NCBI RefSeq assembly: GCF_000496755.2
Contig: NZ_AYKS02000091.1
Coordinates: forward strand, 1 to 64,000
Direction of reading: 5' to 3'
DNA length: 64,000 nt
DNA from: Serratia sp. DD3
GTDB taxonomy: Bacteria; Pseudomonadota; Gammaproteobacteria; Enterobacterales; Enterobacteriaceae
In this document: positions 1 to 7,799 of the stretch, one piece after another
Layout: each line of letters starts with the position of its first letter
How positions within the stretch are numbered: the stretch's first letter is position 1
Position numbers and translations under genes: made by a program
Notes under the pieces: generated by a model
Database searches by the model: none
What the model was told of the DNA's origin: nothing
The model's input: the letters and a program-made list of their open reading frames with translations, nothing else

Positions 1-318
1 ATTGTTAACAGCCAAAACTATCGTTTTTTCCATTACTTCGTAACTCCATTTGATACTTTAATGATGTTTTAACCTTTGCTCCGTGATGGTTCTCTGGCAT
101 CCCTTGGTGGAAACAGATATCGCACGCCATGTGGAGAGTTGGTCAAAATATAGACATCGGACTAGTGAGATTACCGCTATTATTGATGAAAAAAGAAACA
201 TAGTGAATAAGAATATTCCTAATAGCTTAGGGGCTATTGATCTTTAGTGGTGGATTATTAGGCGGCATGACGGACTGGTATAATTACTTTCGCCAAAAAC
301 TAACCATGACAGTACAAT
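1..318. other. Intergenic stretch, nothing firm
   Basis: AT-rich DNA without a recognisable gene. One 53-codon reading frame (86-247, +, ATG start, TAG stop) is open, but it has no Shine-Dalgarno sequence and I do not recognise its product, so I do not call it. The stretch ends where the decayed transposase frame begins and may contain the outer part of that element; I could not identify terminal inverted repeats. Confidence 0.4.
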
Positions 319-615
319 ATGCCAATAACGATATCAACAGATGAATACTGGTCAACGCTAATCCACTTGGTGCTGAGAACAGGTCGCGTCTATAGCAAGC
401 CAGAACCCAGAAATACGGTGGAAGGTATTTTGTATCGAATGCAGGTTGGCTGCCCTTGGCGTGATGTCCCAGACGCTTTTGGACATTGGCGTGCCATCTA
501 TCAGCGGTTTAACTTGTGGTCAAAGAAAGGCGTTCTTAATGCAGTTCTTTATCGAGCTTAGGCAATTGGCTGATTTAGAAGACGGTAGCGTCGTTAAAGC
601 CCATCAGCATACTCC
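319..615 (+). pseudogene. IS5-type (IS402-like) transposase remnant
   Basis: Two overlapping frames together resemble the N-terminus of an IS5-superfamily transposase with a DUF4096-like domain. The first (319-561) carries the characteristic RMQVGCPWRDVP segment and ends with WSKKGVLNAVLYRA followed by a stop. The match resumes in the next frame, from about 545, with ELRQLADLEDGSVVKAHQHT. A frameshift and a small deletion therefore separate the halves, and the catalytic DDE C-terminal two thirds are absent. It is a dead fragment. Product family is recognised from the motif; the exact IS name is not. Confidence 0.7.
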
Positions 616-775
616 CCCAAAAACCAGACAACACCACCTGTTTGCTCAATGTTTTTCACTCTCCCCTCCATTCTCTCTCTGATTGGGTTCTCAACCTGAA
701 AAAACATTGCGTAATCACTGCAGCTTAAGGTTAACTGAGTTTCCTAACCTCTTTCATCCTATCGAATTAAGCCGT

Positions 776-1690
776 ATGTTGAGCAAAAAAAATCGTCATC
801 TCCTGCCGTTAATCGGTGCTCTATTCACGTTATATATTGTTTGGGGATCAACCTATTTTGCCATACGGGTTGGGGTTGAAGGGTGGCCACCGTTGATGAT
901 GGCCGGTGTTCGCTTTCTGGTCGCCGGTTTTTTGCTGTTCGTTTTGCTGTTGCTGCGCGGTTACCCGTTGCCGACGCTGAAACAGTGGATGGCAGCGGCG
1001 GTTATCGGCATCCTGTTGCTGGCGGTAGGCAACGGGCTGGTCACCATTGCTCAGCACCAACAGGTTCCTTCAGGTATAGCTGCCGTAATGGTAGCAACGG
1101 TTCCGCTATTTACCCTGGGATTCAGTCTATTTTGGGGAATGCGTAATAGCAGACTCGAGTGGACCGGTATCGCGCTGGGTCTGCTGGGCATTGTACTGCT
1201 TAATACCGGGAACAATTTGGTGGGTAACCCTATGGGAGCGCTGTTGATCTTGCTGGCTTCCGCCAGTTGGGCCTTTGGTTCGCTGCTCAGCGCAAAAGTT
1301 TCTTTGCCCGCTGGCCCAATGGCGGGGGCTGCAGAGATGCTGGTTGCCGGGGTGGTACTGACCATTATCAGTCAATTGAGTGGTGAGCATCTGGATAAGA
1401 TGCCCAGTTTCAGCGCTTTTATGGCTCTCAGCTATCTGATTGTTTTTGGTTCGATGCTGGCGATCAGCGCCTATATGTTTCTACTAAAAAACGTGCGCCC
1501 GGTGGTGGCCACCAGCTATGCCTATGTCAACCCGGTGGTCGCCGTGTTACTGGGTGTCGGTTTTGCTGGCGAATCGCTAACCCTTCGTGAATGGGTCGCC
1601 TTGGTCATCATTGTTGCAGCGGTGGTTTTGGTGACGCTGGGTAAATATCTGTTTCCCAAACCGGCAAAAACAGGACGAGTCAGTGAATAG
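776..1690 (+). CDS. yedA: DMT-family inner-membrane exporter, YedA-like
   Basis: Predicted 304-residue drug/metabolite transporter with two EamA repeats (about residues 10-140 and 155-290) and some ten hydrophobic segments. The opening YIVWGSTYFAIRVGVE and the late TSYAYVNPVVAVLLG segments match E. coli YedA closely. The frame is open upstream to a TTG at 683, but those 31 residues are not hydrophobic and are absent from relatives, so I start at the ATG at 776. The substrate is not known; family members export amino acids, metabolites or drugs. It is a single gene behind the decayed transposase; no operator was seen. Confidence 0.85.
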   Translation: MLSKKNRHLLPLIGALFTLYIVWGSTYFAIRVGVEGWPPLMMAGVRFLVAGFLLFVLLLLRGYPLPTLKQWMAAAVIGILLLAVGNGLVTIAQHQQVPSGIAAVMVATVPLFTLGFSLFWGMRNSRLEWTGIALGLLGIVLLNTGNNLVGNPMGALLILLASASWAFGSLLSAKVSLPAGPMAGAAEMLVAGVVLTIISQLSGEHLDKMPSFSAFMALSYLIVFGSMLAISAYMFLLKNVRPVVATSYAYVNPVVAVLLGVGFAGESLTLREWVALVIIVAAVVLVTLGKYLFPKPAKTGRVSE

Positions 1691-1698
1691 TCTGGCTG

Positions 1699-1726
1699 TT
1701 GTTTGCCGGGGGAAATCGCTTATACT
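1699..1726 (+). promoter_or_regulatory. Candidate sigma-70 promoter for the 55-aa protein
   Basis: TTGTTT at 1699-1704 and TATACT at 1721-1726 are 16 bp apart, directly upstream of the small membrane-protein frame at 1793. Found by eye only. Confidence 0.4.
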
Positions 1727-1763
1727 CAGTTTCGTTTATAGGGCCGCGGCTCAAATTATTTCC

Positions 1764-1791
1764 GGCGAAACAACCATGGCGAAACAACCAT
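1764..1791 (+). repeat. Perfect 14-bp tandem duplication
   Basis: GGCGAAACAACCAT occurs twice head to tail (1764-1777 and 1778-1791), ending one base before the ATG of the small frame at 1793. It occupies the place where a Shine-Dalgarno sequence would be expected. Confidence 0.9.
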
Positions 1792-1792
1792 T

Positions 1793-1960
1793 ATGTTGAA
1801 AAAAGTGTTGGTCATCGTTATCACTTTATGTGCCTTGGGTTCTCTAGGCGGCGTTTTCCTAGCTGGGTTGAATATATATACCCGCTCCACCGTACCACAG
1901 GAAAAAGTGGTAACCACTAGCGATCAGGCAAATACGGCTAACGGGAATACCGCGCACTGA
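1793..1960 (+). CDS. Small single-span membrane protein, 55 aa
   Basis: Short frame starting MLKKVLVIVITLCALG: two lysines followed by about 22 hydrophobic residues, then a hydrophilic, Thr/Asn-rich tail. This is the shape of a small single-span inner-membrane protein, or a secreted protein with an uncleaved signal anchor. I do not recognise a family. A candidate promoter lies at 1699-1726. No convincing Shine-Dalgarno sequence precedes the ATG because a 14-bp tandem duplication sits there. It is a plausible real gene from composition alone; no function is proposed. Confidence 0.5.
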   Translation: MLKKVLVIVITLCALGSLGGVFLAGLNIYTRSTVPQEKVVTTSDQANTANGNTAH

Positions 1961-2011
1961 TGTTCCCGCTTGCTTGAATAATCAAGGCGAACAATTAATT
2001 AGGTTAGGGAT

Positions 2012-2557
2012 ATGAAAAAAACCATTTTGGCATTAACGTTACTGATATCTGTACCTGCTTTAGCTGAAGACGCTGCCACTATTAAGGATGGCGTAAAAGG
2101 TTTTGTCTCCGGTTTGGTATCTACGGGCAAAGACACATTAAGTGGTGTCAAAAGCGGCATTGATGATGGGCGAAAAACTGGTGAAAGCGTTGATAGTGCA
2201 ACCATTATTACCGAAAAAGAAGGGTTGAATAAATTTATTGAGGCCTCGGTGCTCTCTGCAACCAAAGTCGGCGAAAAGGAGAGTAAAGAATACGAAGTGA
2301 CCTTGGCGTTGCGTAATAAATCAGACAAACCAGTACGGCTGACTAACCTTAATGAAGCTAATTCATTAGTGTTACTCGATGCTAGTGGTTTTGCTTCGCT
2401 ATTGAAAACGTCATTATCACCGAGTGCGGCTGAAGTAATGGTCCCTGCCAGTGCCGCGGTAAAAGTACGTTATACCTTCACTAATGTTGAAGATGCACCT
2501 GCTTTATTACGTCTTTATGGTGTCAATATCACAGTCCCTCAAGCTGATAAAAAGTAG
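2012..2557 (+). CDS. Secreted protein of unknown function, 181 aa
   Basis: Begins with a clear Sec signal peptide (MKKTILALTLLISVPALA, likely cleaved before EDAAT) and continues as a soluble, presumably periplasmic protein of about 163 residues. The first mature part is Gly/Ser/Asp-rich and charged (residues 20-70); the rest looks like an all-beta domain (about 75-178), with a segment resembling extracytoplasmic Ig-like folds. I do not recognise the family. The start is supported by the AGGTTAGGG purine stretch at 2000-2008. It stands alone, between the 55-aa membrane protein and sseA. Confidence 0.75.
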   Translation: MKKTILALTLLISVPALAEDAATIKDGVKGFVSGLVSTGKDTLSGVKSGIDDGRKTGESVDSATIITEKEGLNKFIEASVLSATKVGEKESKEYEVTLALRNKSDKPVRLTNLNEANSLVLLDASGFASLLKTSLSPSAAEVMVPASAAVKVRYTFTNVEDAPALLRLYGVNITVPQADKK

Positions 2558-2607
2558 TCGCTGGTGATTTAATTAGCGCAGAGCAGTTAACCCTCTACCT
2601 TGCCTTT

Positions 2608-2635
2608 TCAAGTTGCAGGGGCCACTGCAACTTGA
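2608..2635. repeat. Palindromic element, 11-bp arms
   Basis: TCAAGTTGCAG (2608-2618) and CTGCAACTTGA (2625-2635) form a perfect inverted repeat around a 6-nt loop, after the 181-aa gene. No T-run follows on either strand, so it is not a standard terminator. A close relative lies at 23362-23392. Confidence 0.7.
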
Positions 2636-2693
2636 ACTCTGACTGGTATATGATGACACTCTCCTACTGCTTACTCATAGGCGCACACTAACC

Positions 2694-3539
2694 ATGAACT
2701 CACCTTTTTTAGTCTCTGCACAATGGCTTGAGCAACATATTGACGATGAAAATCTGGCGATAGTGGATGTACGGATGTCTCCGGTAGGTCAGGTCCCCAA
2801 GAAGGATATGCTGGCTGAGTTTGAACGAGGCCATATTCCTGGTGCGGTTTATTTTGATATTGATGATGTGGCAGATAAAAACACCACCCTGCCACATATG
2901 CTCCCCAGCGCCGAGGATTTCAGTGCTGCGGTGAGCAAGCTGGGCATCAATGAACAACATACCATTGTGTTCTATGACGAAGGCAATCTGTTCTCTGCCC
3001 CACGTGGCTGGTGGACCTTCCGTAATTTTGGTGCGCCGAATGTTTTGGTGCTTGATGAAGGTTTGCAGGGGTGGCGCTCACGGGGTTATGCCCTGGAAAC
3101 AGGTCCAGCACAGCCGGTACCCGCGCACTTTCATGCCCACTTTAACCCGGAAGCCGTAGTGAATATGCCGCAGGTGGAACAGGCAATAAATAGCGAATGG
3201 CAAATTCTGGATGCCCGCTCGGCTGCACGTTTTCACGCCCAAGCACCGGAACCGCGCCCCGGTCTGCACTCAGGTCATATTCCTGGCAGTATTAACGTTC
3301 CTTATGACGAACTGTTGGAAAAGGGGTGTTTTAAATCATTAGCAGCACTAGAAGCCACATTCCGCGCTAAAGGTGTTGATCTCCAGCGGCCAACCATCGT
3401 CAGTTGTGGCTCAGGTGTCACCGCAGCGGTATTGGCGCTGGGGTTGCAATCTCTGGGGACCAAGCAAGTCAAGTTGTACGATGGTGCCTGGAGCGAATGG
3501 GGCCAGTTAAGTGGCAAACAACCTATAGCCCAAGATTAA
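2694..3539 (+). CDS. sseA: 3-mercaptopyruvate sulfurtransferase
   Basis: Transfers sulfur from 3-mercaptopyruvate to thiophilic acceptors such as cyanide; cytoplasmic. The 281 residues equal the E. coli SseA length. There are two rhodanese domains (about 8-135, inactive, and 165-275, catalytic). The active-site loop reads CGSGVTA with the persulfide cysteine at residue 238, the mercaptopyruvate-type loop rather than the CRKGVT of thiosulfate sulfurtransferases. The RGHIPGA segment and the later SGHIPGSI are the usual rhodanese signatures. The start ATG follows the hydrophilic leader directly and needs no extension. Monocistronic by position. Confidence 0.95.
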   Translation: MNSPFLVSAQWLEQHIDDENLAIVDVRMSPVGQVPKKDMLAEFERGHIPGAVYFDIDDVADKNTTLPHMLPSAEDFSAAVSKLGINEQHTIVFYDEGNLFSAPRGWWTFRNFGAPNVLVLDEGLQGWRSRGYALETGPAQPVPAHFHAHFNPEAVVNMPQVEQAINSEWQILDARSAARFHAQAPEPRPGLHSGHIPGSINVPYDELLEKGCFKSLAALEATFRAKGVDLQRPTIVSCGSGVTAAVLALGLQSLGTKQVKLYDGAWSEWGQLSGKQPIAQD

Positions 3540-3545
3540 CCGTGA

Positions 3546-3560
3546 GGGGCTAACGGCCCC
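3546..3560. terminator. Weak hairpin between sseA and yehS
   Basis: GGGGC and GCCCC pair around a 5-nt loop between the convergent sseA and yehS genes. There is no real T-run, so assignment as a terminator is tentative. Confidence 0.35.
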
Positions 3561-3602
3561 TTCGAATCATTGCGGAGTTCGTGCCCACAAGACGCCCTCG
3601 GT

Positions 3603-4067
3603 TTAAGCGCCGCGAATACGCAAGGCTAACCCTTTCAGAAAGTAACGTAACATCTGATCACCGCACGGGCGGTAGTTTTTGTTATCCGGCTTGCGGAATA
3701 ACGCACTCAATTCCGGTTTGGAGATCCGGAAATCAACGGCAGTAAAAATCTGGTGCAAATCAATATCTTTCAGTTCAAAGGCGACACGTAATTTTTTCAG
3801 TACCAGGTTATTGGTAATCGGCAGTTCTAATGCCGGCGCTGGAAATTTATCATCCTTGCCGCGTTTAAAAAACACCAAACCATTCAGGAAATGGGCCATG
3901 ACTTCGTCCGGGCATTTTTCGAACCCCTCTTCACCCTCTTTAACCGTATAAGCCTTCATGGCTGCGGCGTCGACGTCAAAATCGTCCAGTTTGACGATTG
4001 CCGCCATTTTTACGTCATTCAACGCCAGTATGTAACGCACACTGCGCAGCACATCATTATTAATCAT
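3603..4067 (-). CDS. yehS: DUF1456 family protein YehS
   Basis: 154 residues with the two-repeat DUF1456 architecture. LRSVRYIL near the N-terminus and CGDQMLRYFLKGLA near the C-terminus match E. coli YehS, including the internal NGLVFFKRGK and NNLVLKKLRVAF segments. The cellular role is unknown; the fold is a small helical cytoplasmic protein. AAAGG precedes the ATG at a proper distance. It is convergent with sseA. Confidence 0.9.
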   Translation of the reverse strand: MINNDVLRSVRYILALNDVKMAAIVKLDDFDVDAAAMKAYTVKEGEEGFEKCPDEVMAHFLNGLVFFKRGKDDKFPAPALELPITNNLVLKKLRVAFELKDIDLHQIFTAVDFRISKPELSALFRKPDNKNYRPCGDQMLRYFLKGLALRIRGA

Positions 4068-4221
4068 GGAATTACCTTTGGTGTTTCAATCAGGGAAGAC
4101 ATATCGCGTTGATAATATCCTTAACACAATACAAACTGCAAAATGGGTAGGGGCAAAGCAGTACATTTTGCTGGCACCGCAAGTATAGGGTGCCCGGAAG
4201 GGGTTCTCAATCTAATTTGCA

Positions 4222-4243
4222 TGGACCAACCCACGTTGGTCCA
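4222..4243. repeat. Inverted repeat downstream of uxaB
   Basis: TGGACCAAC and GTTGGTCCA, 9-bp perfect arms with a CCAC loop, lie 29 bp past the uxaB stop. It could act as a terminator or an mRNA 3' end stabiliser for uxaB, but has no T-run. Confidence 0.5.
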
Positions 4244-4271
4244 CCAGCATCAGCAATAAGTCGTTATACGA

Positions 4272-5726
4272 TTATTTGTCGATCTGTTGCAGTGCAGCAC
4301 GCATTCCGTGCTGCAGAATAGCCTGCAAGTCCTGCGTTATCGCAGCAGTAAGCCCAGGTACCTCATTCAGATCCTGCCCCCAGTGTGCTTTATCGGCCAG
4401 CACACTTTCCACTAACTGCACGAGTGTCAGTTTATGGCTGTTTACCCCACTCCACAGCGTTTCAAACTGTGTTAACCAATGGGCATCATCCTGCAACGGA
4501 TAACTTCCCGCTGGCCGCTCACCACGATAAAAGGCAATCAGTGCCGCCAGGGCAAAAGTCAGGCGTTTTGGTAACTGCTCACTCTTGTGCTGACCGGCCA
4601 GTAACTGCGGCAGAATACGCGTGCGGAATTTGGTCATGCCATTAAGTGCGATGGATAACAGTTGGTGTTGAATAAACGGGTTACGGAAGCGGTTTTGTAC
4701 GGCCTCAGCAAAAGGTTTCAGTTCCTCTTGTGGCAGGTCAAGCACCGGAACAATTTCCTCTGCAATCGTGCGTGCTACATAGCCACCTATTTGCTCATCG
4801 CTCATGGCCTCACCCACCGTATTCAAGCCGGCAAGAAATGCCACTGGCACCAATGCGGTATGCGCGCCATTAAGAATAGCGACCTTGCGCTCTTTATAGG
4901 GTTTGATGTCATCGACAATGTGAACATTAAGCGCCAATTGATCCAGATGTAGCTCTTTTGCCAACCATTGTGGGCCCTGAATCACGAACAGGTAGAAGTG
5001 CTCCGCAGTATCCAGGAAACTATCACGGTAGCCCAACTGCTGCTGCAACTGTTCTTCTTCACCGCGCGGGTAACCGGTAACAATGCGGTCAACTAGTGTG
5101 GAACAGAAGGTATTGCAGTTATTTAACCAATCGATGAATGAGTGCGGTAGCTGCCACTGCTGCGCATAACGCAGAACATACTCTTTCAGGGTTTCGCCGT
5201 TGTAGTCAATCAGCTCGCAAGGCAACACTACCCAGCCCTTATCTGCGGCACCGGAGAAATGGGTAAAGCGTTCAAACAGTAGACGTGTCAGCTTAGCCGG
5301 GAAACTGGTGGCGGGGGCATCGGTTAATTTATCTTCTGGCAGATACGTGATACCCGCTTCGGTGGTGTTGGAGAAGACAAAACGCATCGCCGGATCATGG
5401 GCTAACGCCAGAAAATCTTCGTATTGGCGATACACGTTCACTTCGCGATTAACCGAACGAATCAGGCGTGGTTCACAAACCGCCTCGCCACTCTCATTCA
5501 ACCCACGAATAATCGTGGTATAGAGCCCATCCTGGGTATTTAAAGATGGCGGTTGATCACTGTCTATGGGGCGCACCACCACCACGCCTGCATTTAAGCC
5601 GGTATGCTGGTTTAACAAGTCAATTTGCCAATCGATAAAAGCGCGCAGGAAGTTACCTTCACCAAACTGGATAATACGATCAGGATATTGTGCCCCAGGG
5701 AATTCGCTACGGTTTAATGTTTTCAT
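4272..5726 (-). CDS. uxaB: Tagaturonate reductase (altronate oxidoreductase)
   Basis: NADH-dependent interconversion of D-tagaturonate and D-altronate in the galacturonate branch of hexuronate catabolism; cytoplasmic. The predicted 484 residues match E. coli UxaB (483) from [15 protein letters not shown] onward. The [13 protein letters not shown] stretch is the N-terminal nucleotide-binding region of the mannitol dehydrogenase superfamily, and [15 protein letters not shown] the catalytic region. The frame extends 38 codons further upstream, but AAGGAG stands 9-14 bases before the ATG at 5726, which fixes the start. The divergent GntR regulator at 5925 is its likely controller. No uxaC/uxaA or exuT is present here. 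Confidence 0.93.
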   Translation of the reverse strand: MKTLNRSEFPGAQYPDRIIQFGEGNFLRAFIDWQIDLLNQHTGLNAGVVVVRPIDSDQPPSLNTQDGLYTTIIRGLNESGEAVCEPRLIRSVNREVNVYRQYEDFLALAHDPAMRFVFSNTTEAGITYLPEDKLTDAPATSFPAKLTRLLFERFTHFSGAADKGWVVLPCELIDYNGETLKEYVLRYAQQWQLPHSFIDWLNNCNTFCSTLVDRIVTGYPRGEEEQLQQQLGYRDSFLDTAEHFYLFVIQGPQWLAKELHLDQLALNVHIVDDIKPYKERKVAILNGAHTALVPVAFLAGLNTVGEAMSDEQIGGYVARTIAEEIVPVLDLPQEELKPFAEAVQNRFRNPFIQHQLLSIALNGMTKFRTRILPQLLAGQHKSEQLPKRLTFALAALIAFYRGERPAGSYPLQDDAHWLTQFETLWSGVNSHKLTLVQLVESVLADKAHWGQDLNEVPGLTAAITQDLQAILQHGMRAALQQIDK

Positions 5727-5924
5727 CTTTTGTCTTACTCCTTGCATCTGGTGGTGCCCATCGCGTTTGAAAGCGCAAACTGGGACTAAAGGTTCTTGGC
5801 TGTTGTTATCCGGTATAAAAGCAATTGGGGTTGAGCTCACGCAGGAATTTTGTGATGCAGCGCAAAATAAATGACTTTAAATGGGTTTTAAATAGATAAA
5901 AAGGCATAACAGCGGAAAAGAACC

Positions 5925-6830
5925 ATGAGTCGAACGCAGAACCTGCGGCAAAATGTAGTGAATCAAATGATTGATAGCATCATCAATGGTCACCTCCACT
6001 CACCACTGCCCTCGCAGGCTACTCTGGCGGAAATGTATAACATCAGCCGTACCACGGTGCGTCACACCTTGGCCCATTTGCATCAGCGTGGCGTATTAGA
6101 AAAGGTCAATGGTGATTATGTGATCCTGCGGCGCCCCCTCGCGGAAGATGGCTTTGACTGCATCACCCACTCGCTGGATGAACAGACCCAACGCTTTGAA
6201 CAGGCGTTTTACCAAATGATTAATCAAAGACAGTTACGTGCTGGGGACTCATTCACTGAATTGCAACTGGCTCGTCAGATTAACGTCAGCCCAGTGGTGG
6301 TGAGGGAATTTCTGCTGCGGTTCAGCCGTTATGACCTGATTGATAATGTCCGACGCGGGCAGTGGCGGATGAAAAAACTCGATCAACACTATGCCGAGCA
6401 ACTGTTCGAACTGCGGCAAATGCTGGAAACCCACGCGCTATCGCGTTTTATCAATTTGCCGGTAGAGGATCCCCGTTGGTTACAGGCCAAAGAGCTGCTG
6501 ATCCAACATCGGCAATTGCGTGACACCATCGCCACCGATTATCGCCAGTTCTCTCAATTGGACCGCAATTTCCACAGTCTGCTGCTCTCCGCTGCCAACA
6601 ACCGATTTTTCAATCAGGCGATGGAGGTCATTTCGGTTATTTTTCATTTCCACTATCAATGGGATGAAACCGACCTCAAGCAACAGAATATCGTCTCGAT
6701 GGAAGAGCATATGGCGATTCTCAGTGCGCTACTCTGCCGCAATGATCAAGTGGCAGCGCGAGAACTACTCCGCCATCTTGAAACCGCCAAACAGGCGATG
6801 ATCCGCTCACTCAAGCTGGACCTCGCTTAA
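5925..6830 (+). CDS. GntR regulator with two winged-helix domains and FCD domain
   Basis: 301 residues, longer than ordinary FadR/UxuR-type regulators (about 230-260). Residues 5-70 form one GntR winged helix (LAEMYNISRTTVRHTLAHL), and residues 88-150 a second (ELQLARQINVSPVVVREFL). An FCD ligand domain fills about 155-295, with the expected DRNFHSLLLSAANN metal-binding region. FCD domains usually bind carboxylic acids through a metal. It is divergent from uxaB with a 198-bp shared promoter region, which suggests hexuronate-related control. That link is inferred from position; the duplicated DNA-binding domain is seen directly. Confidence 0.85.
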   Translation: MSRTQNLRQNVVNQMIDSIINGHLHSPLPSQATLAEMYNISRTTVRHTLAHLHQRGVLEKVNGDYVILRRPLAEDGFDCITHSLDEQTQRFEQAFYQMINQRQLRAGDSFTELQLARQINVSPVVVREFLLRFSRYDLIDNVRRGQWRMKKLDQHYAEQLFELRQMLETHALSRFINLPVEDPRWLQAKELLIQHRQLRDTIATDYRQFSQLDRNFHSLLLSAANNRFFNQAMEVISVIFHFHYQWDETDLKQQNIVSMEEHMAILSALLCRNDQVAARELLRHLETAKQAMIRSLKLDLA

Positions 6831-6874
6831 ATGAGACCTGCTTTTTATCAATAAAAACCACTTGATTGCCGCAT

Positions 6875-6985
6875 TTAATCCAACGCAAAAAAGTGTAACC
6901 CTAATGCGGCGTTAACTTGCCCCAAAGTGGCCAGTGTTACTTGATGGGCACGCAAGGTGCCGGCCTGCAGGATGCGCAGCAACTC
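6875..6985 (-). pseudogene. Possible 3' remnant of an unidentified gene
   Basis: A 36-codon open segment reading as a plausible protein C-terminus (ELLRILQAGTLRAHQV... ending HFFALD and TAA). It is cut off on its 5' side exactly where the dispersed repeat at 6971-7003 begins. I do not recognise the family, and the segment may be a chance frame. Confidence 0.25.
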
Positions 6986-7003
6986 AAATTATTTTGAGTC
7001 TAT
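6971..7003. repeat. Dispersed repeat, degenerate copy
   Basis: GCAACTCAAATTATTTTGAG resembles the reverse complement of the CAAAATNATTCGAGTTGC core seen at 7679-7720. It probably belongs to a Yersinia/Serratia-type palindromic repeat family. Confidence 0.5.
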
Positions 7004-7044
7004 TTGGGGAAATACTTATCTGGTTAGGCTACTGCCAGCGACTA

Positions 7045-7596
7045 TCAGTGTTGAACATCACAATCTGCTTCAAACTGGATCTCTGCGCTCGGCAGCGCGC
7101 TGATTAGTACGCCAAAGCTTCGGATATTCGATAATGTGGCATTATGATGAGCGCGGATCTGTAAACCACTGGCGTGCGGTTTATCATGGCTGGTATGCGC
7201 ATCGGCTGCCAGCACCACCGGATAACCCAATCCGGCCGCCCGGCGGGTGGTGGTATCAACACAAAACTCGCTTGAATAGCCACAAATCACCAATTGACTT
7301 ATTCCCCCAGCGATCAGCAATTTACCCAAATTAGTCGACAGAAAACTGTCCGGGGTGGTTTTATCTACCCGATAATCGCCCTTTGCTACGCTTAAATCGG
7401 CATGAATTTGCCAACCATGGCTACCGTAAGCCAGTTCCTGCTGAGGCGTTTGATGCTGAATAAAAATCACCGGTGCCTCTGCCTGCCGAGCGCGCTCAGT
7501 CAGTTGATTAATCCGTTCAATCACCTCAACCGCCTCTGCTGGCGGTGGCGTAAACAGGCCTTGCTGTACATCAATCACTAACAATGCTGATTTCAT
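7045..7596 (-). CDS. Isochorismatase-family cysteine hydrolase
   Basis: 183 residues with the isochorismatase-like fold and its catalytic triad in place: D9 (LLVIDVQQG), K79 (RVDKTTPDSF) and C112 (GYSSEFCVDTT). Members include nicotinamidases, ureidoacrylate and N-carbamoylsarcosine amidohydrolases; the residues visible do not decide the substrate. GGAG lies five bases before the ATG at 7596; the in-frame GTG six bases upstream is too close to that site to be the start. It stands alone between the GntR regulator and the RIO kinase. Confidence 0.85.
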   Translation of the reverse strand: MKSALLVIDVQQGLFTPPPAEAVEVIERINQLTERARQAEAPVIFIQHQTPQQELAYGSHGWQIHADLSVAKGDYRVDKTTPDSFLSTNLGKLLIAGGISQLVICGYSSEFCVDTTTRRAAGLGYPVVLAADAHTSHDKPHASGLQIRAHHNATLSNIRSFGVLISALPSAEIQFEADCDVQH

Positions 7597-7678
7597 CACC
7601 ACTCCATCTGATCCCTGAGGGTTGAATACTGGGCCCCTACCTTGAGTAAGGCGTTCATTCAGTAACTAAAACAGATAT

Positions 7679-7720
7679 ACTATACCCAAAATCATTCGAG
7701 TTGCGGATAGATGGCAACCT
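7679..7720. repeat. Dispersed repeat, TATACCCAAAAT/TTCGAGTTGC type
   Basis: The best copy in the window: ACTATACCCAAAATC followed by ATTCGAGTTGCGGATAG. It sits 80 bp upstream of the RIO kinase, so it may carry or affect that gene's promoter. Related copies are at 6971-7003, 59629-59670 and, more distantly, 14755-14822. Confidence 0.65.
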
Positions 7721-7799
7721 GAGTGACCACCGAGACAACGTAAAGTCGCAAACACAAACAGAACATTTACACCAGAGCCGAATTAGGATACAAGGCTGC

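Noticed and set aside
86..247. 53-codon open frame on the plus strand
   Set aside because: No ribosome site, no recognised similarity, and it lies in AT-rich DNA next to a decayed IS; probably chance.
5727..5924. ExuR/UxuR operator search in the uxaB/GntR intergenic region
   Set aside because: No AAATTGGTATACCAATTT-like palindrome is present; only a short GTTTG/CAAAC repeat, too weak to call.
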